Shown: positions 11,369 through 20,159 of the stretch, in pieces
Position numbering within the stretch: position 1 is the first letter of the stretch
How the letters are laid out: every line of letters begins with the position of its first letter
NCBI GenBank assembly: GCA_038503065.1
Contig: JBCAMK010000019.1
Span: 1,302,001 to 1,366,000, forward strand
Length of the DNA: 64,000 nt
Direction: 5' to 3'
From: Paragyromitra xinjiangensis
Lineage: Eukaryota > Ascomycota > Pezizomycetes > Pezizales > Discinaceae
Made by a program: the position numbers and the translations under genes
The notes under the pieces: model-generated
What the model saw: only the letters and a program-made list of their open reading frames with translations
Told to the model about the DNA's origin: nothing
The model's database searches: none

Positions 11369-12127
11369 TGTATGCTGCTTCATGAGCTCTGCGCAATGCA
11401 CAACAACCATTTGTGCTGGCCCCATAATCCTCGATACACTTCTGCGACCTACATGCCTGGCCGGGATACTCTCATTGCTGGAATCGGACACTGGAGAGGA
11501 TGGAGAGGGGGGGGGGGGTTGGAGGAGATGAAGCAGAAGAATCGGGTTGCTGTGGCTCTGTGGAGTGCTTCTGAGCTCTCGATCCAGCTTTTACCCGAGA
11601 GTTTAGGCGGGATCCGATTACCATCCTGCCACGTCAGTTCTTGTGGGTCAATAAAAGGGAGTGCTCCCTACCTTCACAACGTCCAACCGCACATCAGAGG
11701 CAGCTATTACCTCCGAGGCTTTCTTCTTGATTGCTGCTGCAGCCTTCGTCGAAACCTGCACAGCTTTCCTCGATCTCTTCCTTCCTAGCTTGCTAGTGGT
11801 AATACGTGTCTTTGGAGGAGGGAGCAACTTCTTCATAGTCTTCATCTCCCTCGCCCTCCGAAGTTAAATATTCTTCATTCTCACGATCACCGAGTTCGTC
11901 ATCCGAATCCAGGGCGTGCGTTGCCCAAAGAAACTCGATATCGGAAAACTCCTCGGAGCCTTCACGGAGGCCCTGGCGGCTATCTTCATTGCTATCAACG
12001 TCTTCTTCGGTTGTCCCCTCATTGAACTCAAGATAATCTGGATGGGAGGATCAAGCCCCGCTTTCTTTGTAGCTGATGATTTGGATGCTGGAAAGGCTCT
12101 GGAGGAGCTTCGCTTGTGAGATGACAT
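11369..12127 (-). pseudogene. Remnant of a basic/acidic protein gene cut by the LTR
   Basis: An ATG at 12127 opens a Ser/Lys/Arg-rich N-terminus (MSSHKRSSSRAFPASKSS). The most protein-like continuation is a strongly acidic segment in another frame (EEDVDSNEDSRQGLREGSEE, about 12035-11800), then a basic segment back in the first frame (LGRKRSRKAVQVSTKAAAA, 11790-11665) that ends at a possible donor (GTAGGG). A Pro/Ser-rich stretch follows down to the LTR at 11368. The two frame changes have no convincing introns, so I call it a decayed gene. The alternating basic/acidic composition resembles the 4468 gene, but no family is recognised. Confidence 0.4.
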
Positions 12128-12589
12128 AGTATGACAAATGGAAGATAAGGAACGTGGATATAGAAGGTGAATAGGAGAATGTAATATTACGCTGTAAAGA
12201 CTGAATATAAGAAGACAATGTGTGCAGAGAGCTTAGAGAGCTTTGGCGAAGGTTGAGGGGGCATTTACCCCTTTATTTGGTGCTTTGATACTCGTAACCC
12301 TAAACCACCACAATACGTGTCACTTCGGATGATGTCAAAACTCGTGAGACAATATCAATTTCCTCCTATCAGCCACTAGCTACGAATGGAAGCAGCCTGG
12401 ATCATACTCCTGAAGAATAGCTTAGAGAAATGAGCTATAGAAAATAATGCTCTACGAGTACTCGCAACAGCTCTCTCAACCCTCTCCAAAGCCCAAAACA
12501 TATGCCCGAAACTGATACGAGGTAATAATAGTAACAAATAAATAGATAAGGAAATGATATCAATAAGCCCCCAACCTAACGTGGACGAC

Positions 12590-12885
12590 ATCTGTAGCCC
12601 ATCAAAATCCTCCGTACAACCCTCAGAATACTCGCGAATACCCAAATCCAGACGTAAATAGAAAAGAGAAAGAAGAAAGAAAGAAGAAACCAAAAGATAT
12701 ATAAAAAAGTAATACTAGCTCCCAAAACCTTCACCATAGCCCCCAGAGCACTCACGAAAAGCCAGATCCAGACGTATATGGAAGAAAAATATGGAAGGAA
12801 AATAGAAGAAACCAAAAGATATGGAGAAAAAAAAAAACCTGGCCCCCAAAGCACTTACCATAGCCCCCATGGCTCTCACAAGAGC
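12590..12885. repeat. Two diverged copies of a purine-rich segment
   Basis: Segments near 12640-12705 and 12760-12830 share tccagacgta(a/t)at followed by A/G-rich sequence and gaagaaaccaaaagatat. Further partial copies of ccatagcccccag occur nearby. The minus strand gives short hydrophobic open frames here, which follow from the T-rich composition and are not called as genes. The rest of 12128-12894 holds nothing I can identify. Confidence 0.45.
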
Positions 12886-12894
12886 TTGCCTAAT

Positions 12895-14176
12895 TCAAGC
12901 TGCACCACCAGCGCCAGCATCAGCTCCGCTGCCAGCATCAGCTCCGCCGCCAGCATCAGCTCCGCCGCCAGCATCACCACCACCGTCGGTATTCTCACCT
13001 CCAGGCGGAGGCCCTGGAGGAGGTGGTGGAGGAGGAGGAGGTGGTGGTGGTGCCTCAGCTCCGCCGCCAGCATTACCATCATCGTTGGTATTCTCGTCAT
13101 CTTCAGGCAGAGGCCCTGGAGGTGGTGGTGGAGGTGGTGGAGGTGGTGGAGGTGGAGGGGCTGGTAGCCCAGCGAGATACTCAGCCCGGTCTGCCGCAGT
13201 CCAGATCTTGTCATCCCTCCAATGAGGACTGTTTGGAGCGAAGCCAGTAGGGTATTTCCTGAGGTAGGCATTGCTCACTCGAGTAAGTGCAGCTTCCTGG
13301 CGGTCCCTCCTTGCAACGAGTTTCCTGAGGAGCCTCTGGAAGGATGCGTCAGCTCTGGGCATTGCCACCTTTTCCCCGGTCTTAGTGACGCGAGCATTGT
13401 CGTCGTGCTCAGAATCCTCCGCAGGAAGGTCAAGCATATCATAGTCTTGGTCCTGAACGTACACAAAGCCATCTGGAGGGGGTGTCTGGGCGTCTCTCTC
13501 GGCTCTGTGGAGAACCACCAGGACTCTCAGCGGCTTTGCATTGCTACTGGAGACCCAAGCTTCGACCTCTTCTGCATCTGTGAGGAGTGAATAGCTAGGA
13601 TTGCCAAAATTCACATCTGCAGAGGCGCCAGCTGGTGCAGGTCCAGGGTTCTCGGTAGCTCCGTAGAGAGCTCGGAGAGCTCTCCCGACGGGCATATGCT
13701 TTTTTGCTAGATTAACCATCTCACGCATGGTGGTATGGGCAAGGACTCCAGTATAGACTGGCCGGGTCAGAACGCCAAACCATGGATAGGGTACACCAAT
13801 TGGAGGGAAGCCAATGTTATCCGGATCAACCATATGAACGTGAACCACAGGCCGAGGCGGCGGCTGGATGATTGCGGGGATCATCGCGGCGGCTTTGAGA
13901 GCAGTCCTCTTGCGCTTTTTGGGCCTGGCCTCCTCCTCCTCGTCGTCGTCGTCCTCCTCCTCTTCTTCGGGGTTCTCTACCTCAAAATGGCGATCACCAG
14001 CACCGGCAGATTTCTTTTCCTTGGCTCCGACGTCAGCGATGAGAGCCTGGAAAGCCTTCTGGATGTTCTCAGAGGCTCTCTGGTTCTTTTTATACTTATC
14101 CTTCCAGGTGGCACGCAGTGGTTTGATATAAGGGTGTTTGGAGATCCAGTTGCAAAGCTCATCAAACGCCGCCTGG
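12895..14176 (-). pseudogene. Hypothetical nuclear-type protein, 5' end removed by an LTR element
   Basis: One open frame runs from the LTR border at 14176 to a TGA at 12895 (about 426 codons, no stop). It begins inside the protein (AAFDELCNWISKHPYIKPLR), has a helical Lys-rich region, an acidic run (PEEEEEDDDDEEEE), a monopartite nuclear localisation signal (RPKKRKR), a conserved-looking central domain (about 13850-13220), then polyproline runs and Gly/Ala/Asp repeats at the C-terminus. The start codon and first exon are missing because the non-autonomous LTR element begins at 14177, so the ATG at 13884 is only an internal methionine. No family is recognised. Nuclear location is inferred from the basic signal. 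Confidence 0.6.
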
Positions 14177-14700
14177 TGTAACGACCATGCCGTTCACGAT
14201 CGTTGCACGACATTAAGTCAAGAATATGACAGTCCCATAACATGGTTTTTGTTACTCAAGCGTCAATCGATCCTCGTGTTTCAACTCACTTTGTCGTTGT
14301 CTTTAGTGTAGACATTCTATAAGTGTTGTCGTAGTTGAGTAAGGAATTCGATTTATAACTTAGAAGATTGCGTACAGAACTAAACTAACTATCTACTCGA
14401 CCTCTCTTATATAGAGGTCGATACATGACCTTTGTATTCCTCCTACGCAATATCATTGCGTAGTCTCTGATGCGTTCATTAGCAATGACTCTATGCCTAC
14501 GCAAGCTCTTGCGTAGTCATGACTCAGTACATGATGTCATAAGAAATCCAACTGCGTAATACATTGCGCGTCCCCTCGTCATGATCTTCATGACGCAATA
14601 CATGACCTAGTTTCTCCCTCCGTTAGGTAGTTTCTCCCTCCATTAGTTTCTTTCATGACATAATAGACAAAACGAAAGTGCTAAATCAAGATTCGTGACA
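14177..14700 (-). repeat. LTR copy 1 of the non-autonomous element
   Basis: It is 524 bp with TG...CA ends. It contains several short hairpins, including two with the same arms (ctacgcaa...ttgcgtag) and cgacctct...agaggtcg around a TATA-like ttatata. It replaces the 5' end of the gene at 12895-14176. Confidence 0.9.
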
Positions 14701-14840
14701 TTAGTTCCCTTCTCCAAAGTCGTTTTCCACAACGACTGGTAACCCTTAACTTGATAACGTGAATTCCCTTCAAAACTTGAAAATATAACTCGAAATAAAC
14801 TTTAACAATTTGACTCGGTAACCTCGGAAACATGACTTGA

Positions 14841-15226
14841 TTACCATCCGTACTCGACTCCCCAGCGTTCCATTTGTTCGTTCGTTAGAGGTTGACGTCC
14901 TCTTCGTCTCCGAGCTTGTCGTCGCGTGGGTCTTCGAGGCCAGTGGTTTGTTGCTATTTTCTCGGCTTCGTGGATCAAACATTGGTCGTCGTAGCATACC
15001 GACCAACTTAGCAGAGCGTGCTCCTCCTCTTGGGTCAATGGTAGGAGGCAGTCGTCTTCGTGGTCCTTATCTTGGACCCATTGTAGGCATCTTCGACAAT
15101 ATCGCGTACTGTCTTGGTCTTCGGGAAAGTCTCGACGGATTGGAAAGCCCATCTCGATGGAATTTTTCTTATGTTTGGAGGTATGTATGATGGTTCGTGA
15201 GCTTTGTAGCGAACTACTTTTCTCAT
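14841..15226 (-). pseudogene. Cys/His-rich small ORF inside the LTR element
   Basis: Frame 15152-14841 encodes 103 aa with CRRC...HEDDC and CYDDQCLIH spacing, then an Arg-rich tail (RRPTRRQARRRRGRQ). An overlapping frame (15226-15035) supplies a plausible upstream part (KVVRYKAHEPSYIPPNIRK), so one frameshift probably separates them. It looks like a zinc-binding nucleocapsid-type remnant. I associate similar Cys/His blocks with fungal retroelements, but from memory only. Confidence 0.45.
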
Positions 15227-15284
15227 GGTCCTTCCCCTCTCTTATAAGTTAATTCTTCCTGGCTTCTTCGTGACTGAATTTGCA

Positions 15285-15620
15285 CTCTTGGTAGTGATGA
15301 TTTTCCTTAATTCCTTGATTTTTGTGATCGGCACGATTGTCGCGAGGTTTCCTTGATTTTTCTTGACATCGCCCTGTGATGGTCCTGTGCATAACAGGAT
15401 CGTCGCCGGGTTTCTTTGATTTCCTTGGCTGAAATATGCCTTGTCGGCAGTGATGATTTTCCTTAATTCCTTGATTTTTGTGATCGGCACAATCGTCGCG
15501 AGGTTTCCTTGATTTTTCTTGACATCGCCCTGTGATGGTCCTGTGCATAACAGGATCGTCGCCGGGTTTCTTTGATTTCCTTGGCTGAAATATGCCTTGT
15601 CGGCAGTGATGATTTCTCAT
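15285..15620. repeat. 156-bp tandem repeat, two copies plus a partial third
   Basis: The block starting tgatgattttcc at 15295 returns at 15451 and partly at 15606. On the minus strand the two copies encode a 52-residue repeat in an open frame (15713-15249). The copies differ at only a few positions. Confidence 0.85.
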
Positions 15621-16066
15621 CCGAAAAGTTTCAAATTTTCCAGTTCTTTCAGGTTCCAAGTTCTTGACTGTTCCTGTAACCTTATACTGTATTTGTAATC
15701 TTTCGTAGTTCATGGTTCGTGATCTGTCGTATCCTTTTTGTCCTATCTGCGCTTCGCTACGCTCTTTTGATCACTTCGTCTTCCATCGCCTTCGCTAGTC
15801 TCGTTCTCAAAGTCGCTAGTCGTCCTTAAGGATACTTTATTCCTTCCTTATTCTTCCTCCTACTAGTTTCTCCCTCCTAAATCGTCGTCCTCGACGATTG
15901 GTAACTCCTCTCTCCCCCCTCCTCTCCAAAAAAATTCTCCGGTTTTCATGTCTTTTCACAGTGTTTTCTTAGTCATTCCTGACTAATCTATTACCGTCTG
16001 TGACCGTTCTTTTCTTCGACTGTTCTTCGCATAGTTGAACATGTAGTGGGTGGGGTGTGTTTTGTC

Positions 16067-16280
16067 TGAATTTGCCTCGTTGGTAGTGATGGTTCTTGGG
16101 GTGCCGTCGCTGGCTGAGCATGACTTGACTGAATTTGCCTCGTTGGTAGTGATGGTTCTTGGGGTGCCGTCGCTGGCTGAGCATGACTTGACTGAATTTG
16201 CCTCGTTGGTAGTGATGGTTCTTGGGGTGCCGTCGCTGGCTGAGCATGACTTGACTGAATTTACCTCGTTGGTAGTGATG
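16067..16280. repeat. 63-bp tandem repeat, about 3.4 copies
   Basis: The phrase tgaatttgcctcgttggtag starts at 16067, 16130 and 16193, with a variant at 16256, giving a 63-bp period. On the minus strand it encodes a 21-residue repeat (SQRRHPKNHHYQRGKF) in the same frame as the 156-bp array upstream. Confidence 0.92.
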
Positions 16281-16350
16281 TAGTTTCTCCCTCCATTAGG
16301 TTCCTGGATACTACCTTGTCATATCGTTGACTAGATAGGACGCAATCTTA

Positions 16351-16874
16351 TGTAACGACCATGCCGTTCACGATCGTTGCACGACATTAAGTCAAGAATA
16401 TGACAGTCCCATAACATGGTTTTTGTTACTCAAGCGTCAATCGATCCTCGTGTTTCAACTCACTTTGTCGTTGTCTTTAGTGTAGACATTCTATAAGTGT
16501 TGTCGTAGTTGAGTAAGGAATTCGATTTATAACTTAGAAGATTGCGTACAGAACTAAACTAACTATCTACTCGACCTCTCTTATATAGAGGTCGATACAT
16601 GACCTTTGTATTCCTCCTACGCAATATCATTGCGTAGTCTCTGATGCGTTCATTAGCAATGACTCTATGCCTACGCAAGCTCTTGCGTAGTCATGACTCA
16701 GTACATGATGTCATAAGAAATCCAACTGCGTAATACATTGCGCGTCCCCTCGTCATGATCTTCATGACGCAATACATGACCTAGTTTCTCCCTCCGTTAG
16801 GTAGTTTCTCCCTCCATTAGTTTCTTTCATGACATAATAGACAAAACGAAAGTGCTAAATTGAGATTCGTGACA
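16351..16874 (-). repeat. LTR copy 2 of the non-autonomous element
   Basis: This 524-bp copy is almost identical to 14177-14700. The only differences seen are tg in place of ca, as in aattgagatt versus aatcaagatt. Confidence 0.9.
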
Positions 16875-16917
16875 GTTACATCCTTATCAAACCGTAGCTA
16901 TCTCCTTAATTTTAACT

Positions 16918-17260
16918 ATCCCCTCCCCTCCCCTTCTACTTCAACTGCCCTCTCCATATCCACTATTTCTTCCACCTCGACCACCTTTTCAGGCTTTCCC
17001 TCTACCTCGAACATTCCCTCTACCTTCATCATCCTCTCTATCTTGACTGTATTCTCAGCCTCAACTATTCTCTCCATCATGACCTTCGCCGTCCCTTCTA
17101 TCTCAACCATACCCTCAACCTCAACTGTCCCTTCCACCTCAACCATTCTCTCTACCATCTCTTTTACTGCCTCCTTTCCTTCAACTTTAACTATCCCTCA
17201 ACTTTCACTGTCCTTTCCATCTCAACTCTACTCTTAACCTCAACCATTTCCTCCACCTAG
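16918..17260. repeat. CT-rich minisatellite, period about 18 bp
   Basis: Degenerate units close to ctcaactrtccyytcyac repeat about 19 times. The length is kept in multiples of three, so the minus strand reads as a hexapeptide repeat (VEVEGM/VEIEGT-like), but it has no gene context. It lies between the LTR element and the 3' end of the hAT gene. Confidence 0.7.
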
Positions 17261-17314
17261 TTTTTTCATTAATATATATCTACACTCAATGTCAAAAACC
17301 ACTAACCTTTGTTA

Positions 17315-19811
17315 TCATGATAGTGTTTCCAGCGTCAAGGTATTTTGTTCCGCCATATCCAAAACATCAGAAATATCTGAAGCAGAGTTAAATTTAATCA
17401 ACCCTGCCCATGCCCATGACTTTTGACATTCTCCAGCTTCGATACTTGCTTCATCCAAACGATTTCTTCGATCAGTCAAAAGCAGTTTTGCACTATTACA
17501 CCGTATTCCCCATTAATAACACATAAAACCTTCAAGAATAATAAAACTTACCTACTAAATACACGCTCACATTCAGCTGACATTGCTGGGACAGAAAAGG
17601 CGTCCAGAGCCAAAATTGATAGTCGAGGATAAAGCTTACGAGCTTCAATCCACCAGGTTATTGGACTAACAATCTCATGTTCATTCATCGCCAACCATGA
17701 TAAGTATCGAGTTAACTCATCTTCTCTCGCTTCCATTGAAAGTCTTGGTTTTTTAAAACTTCTTACTGATAGAAAATTAGAACTGTCGGGATTTAAATTT
17801 CGCTTTGGTGATGCCGGTGACGCCTGTGGTATATTATGTAAAGGTAGTTTCTTATACATAACTTCCCATAATTTCCGAACCAACTCTTTCGCTACTATTC
17901 CCCACTCCGGTCGCAAACCCCATCCCAACTCTTCATCCTCAAAAAAGTTGTCCATATTTGGATGAAGTACAATTGAAGCGCATATTATCGGTGATAGTTG
18001 GCTGACACTATAATACTTTTGCATTTTTTCACGTGCAAGTTGAAATGAGATATCCAAATGTTGTGATTGCCCAATTAGTGCTGTTTGAGTTTTGAGAAGA
18101 TGTTGCCAAAGCCTTTCCATCGAGGGATATATTTCGTAAAGTGATCCTTGAGTACAATGTCCTTCTAAACGTAGTGTTTCTTGTTGAAAGGGTTTTAAAA
18201 AGTCAAATATTTGTTTCAAAAAATGCCAGTCTGCAACAGTCAACTCATCTTTGGATATCGATAGTCGTGGTTCATCTCGTATGACTTGATGAATGTAAAA
18301 GTCAACTGCATGTCGAAATAACAAAGCTCGCTCCAGCCCATCATAATCTCCAGTCCATCTTGTAACGTTTCCTAAGATCATTCCTTGAGCTCGTGTTGTT
18401 TTACCCAATATCCGACTTACCACTTTGCAAAATGCTTCCCTTCGTTGCGAACTCCCTTGTATCCAAATTGTGATGTTTCGAAGTTTACCAAATGCACCTA
18501 TCTTTCTCCATTGTTCCATTTCTTGGTTTTCCCTTTCAATGGTTTTTTTTTCCTCTTTGTTGACCAGTAGAGATGACCTTTTCCCGTAGAGAAAGACTTT
18601 GACCACGAGGTTCAAAATGTGTCCGTAACAACGAACATACTTAGAACTGTTAATAAAAGCTAACTCCGTTGGCTCAACTCTCATCGTTTCCACCAACTTC
18701 GTTTGGAGGTATCGTAGGGCAGTAGAATTGTTGCTTGCGTTGTCCAAAGTATAGTATCCCAGTGTACGTTGAATTTCAAACTCTACAACAATAGTCCATA
18801 CAAGCTCAGCTTGATTTTCTCCACTATGTGTTCCAAACAGTCGACGTAAACCTAATAATCCATGTCTTAAACTTCCACCATCATCGAGCCAATGTCCAAC
18901 TACTCCTAGTAAGGACATATTGTTTGGAGAAGACCAAAGATCAAAACTTAAATGAATTGACGAAATAGCATTGCTTAGTAAGGTTTTTATCCCTTCACGG
19001 CGTTGGTGAAAGGAAGTTGAGATCCAATTACTGATCGTTGTTGATGACTTTGGTAGGATTTTACCAAGATCGGTAAAAGAGGCTTGCTATTAAACATGAT
19101 CATATTAGTAATGTTATAAACCCCATTAATTTTTAAAGTAAATTACCGTGGCAGACAAATACAAAAGTAAAAACCGTAACTCAAGAGAAACAGTTTGCTT
19201 GAATGATATATTATTGATAATAATCCATCGCAAAAAAAGATGTTTAAAGACATCGCTATTAAATATAAGATGAGGAATGGAGTTGATGAGATTTTGCCGT
19301 ATTTCTTGTTGTGGCGATAGTGCTGTTAAGCTGAGATTTTCTGTTGGAAATGTGGGCTCGATTCGTAGTTCTCCATTGGGATAGAAATTGTGTATTTTGA
19401 TAAGGTGGGCAATTGAATTTTTTGTTGTTGTATCAGCATAATTAGCTGCCGTTTGGACGTTGGGACCTAAATACAATTATCATATTAGCTTGTTTTTGTT
19501 AAAGTAAAAGTATTTTTTTATTTACATAAGTTACATCTCCATCGATCTTTCATTATCCCATCTTTATTTGGTCCTTGATATACACTACCATGTTTCCAAA
19601 CCCAACTTGTTCGTTCTTTTGGCCGTGCTAGAAATGAAGCTGGAACTTGGCCTTGTGAAAGGCTGCGCCGTAATCCAGGCATGGGGGTGCCAATAACCGA
19701 AGATGCGTGTGAACTACCGGATACAGATTCATCATCATCTAATGAAATTCCTAGTTCGTTTGGACCTGGATGTGCTTTAACAAAAAGACGAGGATCAAAT
19801 CTGCTATCCAT
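17315..19811 (-). CDS. hAT-family transposase, four exons, apparently intact
   Basis: Exons 19811-19526, 19466-19147, 19086-17552 and 17492-17315 join through three introns of 59, 60 and 59 bp with GT...AG ends, all keeping frame, to give 772 aa. Exons 1-2 encode a BED-type zinc finger (RWRCNLC, later HLIKIH, residues about 66-116). Exon 3 holds the RNase H-like core: SFDLWSSP with Asp251, YYTLDNASNN with Asp317, and the CYGH motif (Cys355, His358). The C-terminal dimerisation region spans the last intron (SAECERVFSS, then AKLLLTDRRNRL). Length and order fit fungal hAT transposases, which move DNA by cut and paste and usually make 8-bp target duplications. No inactivating change is seen. I did not find the terminal inverted repeats, so whether the whole element is mobile is open. 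Confidence 0.9.
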
Positions 19812-19984
19812 TATCTTTTTTAAGTATTTGTAGTTTATCGAGATAGTGATATGAGTTGTGATGTTGTGAGATGGAAAATTTCGTATTTATGTGTGGGGAA
19901 TGCTTTTACCCCTCTTTTATTTTTTTTGCTAAATAAACTATGGCGTGACAGTCGAGCCAGTCCATTTGATAAAGACTGGATGCA

Positions 19985-20150
19985 TTTGGAAGGACTATAG
20001 TCGACTGCAGTCCAGCCAAGCCAGTCCGTCCAACTTTTGGACGGACTGGCTTGGCTGTAGGACTATAGTCAACTGTAGTCTACATAGTCTATGGACGGAT
20101 TTGCTTGGCATAATTTGACTATGGTCGACTGCAGTCAGACGAGACCATTG
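19985..20150. repeat. Palindrome and three subterminal-type repeats beside the hAT gene
   Basis: Positions 20014-20033 and 20037-20056 form a perfect 20-bp inverted repeat around a 3-base loop. Around it the phrase gactatrgtcractgyagtc occurs three times (near 19993, 20062 and 20117). Such clustered repeats are typical of the subterminal transposase-binding regions of hAT elements. The block lies about 200 bp upstream of the hAT start codon. Confidence 0.75.
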
Positions 20151-20159
20151 GTGGCACTG

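Larger units (their letters stand above)
14177..16874 (-). mobile_element. Non-autonomous LTR element (LARD-like) with identical-looking LTRs
   Basis: Direct repeats 14177-14700 and 16351-16874, both 524 bp, begin TGTAACGACC and end GATTCGTGACA. By eye they differ only at two nearby bases in the last 20 bp, so the insertion is recent. The 1,650-bp interior has no gag or pol domains, only a 103-aa frame and tandem arrays. A purine-rich tract (GGAGAAGGGAA on the minus strand) next to the left LTR suggests minus orientation. No target duplication is visible (left flank cctgg, right flank gttac). It presumably relied on the enzymes of another element. Confidence 0.85.

Noticed and set aside
12376..12854. 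Hydrophobic minus-strand frames resembling membrane proteins
   Set aside because: They arise from A/G-rich duplicated DNA read on the T-rich strand, with no start context or family features.
15285..16280. CRISPR-like array
   Set aside because: The repeats are contiguous with no unique spacers, and the context is eukaryotic.
15969..16283. Protein genes on either strand across the 63-bp array
   Set aside because: The frames are open because the period is a multiple of three; they end at once outside the repeats and lie within a non-coding LTR element.
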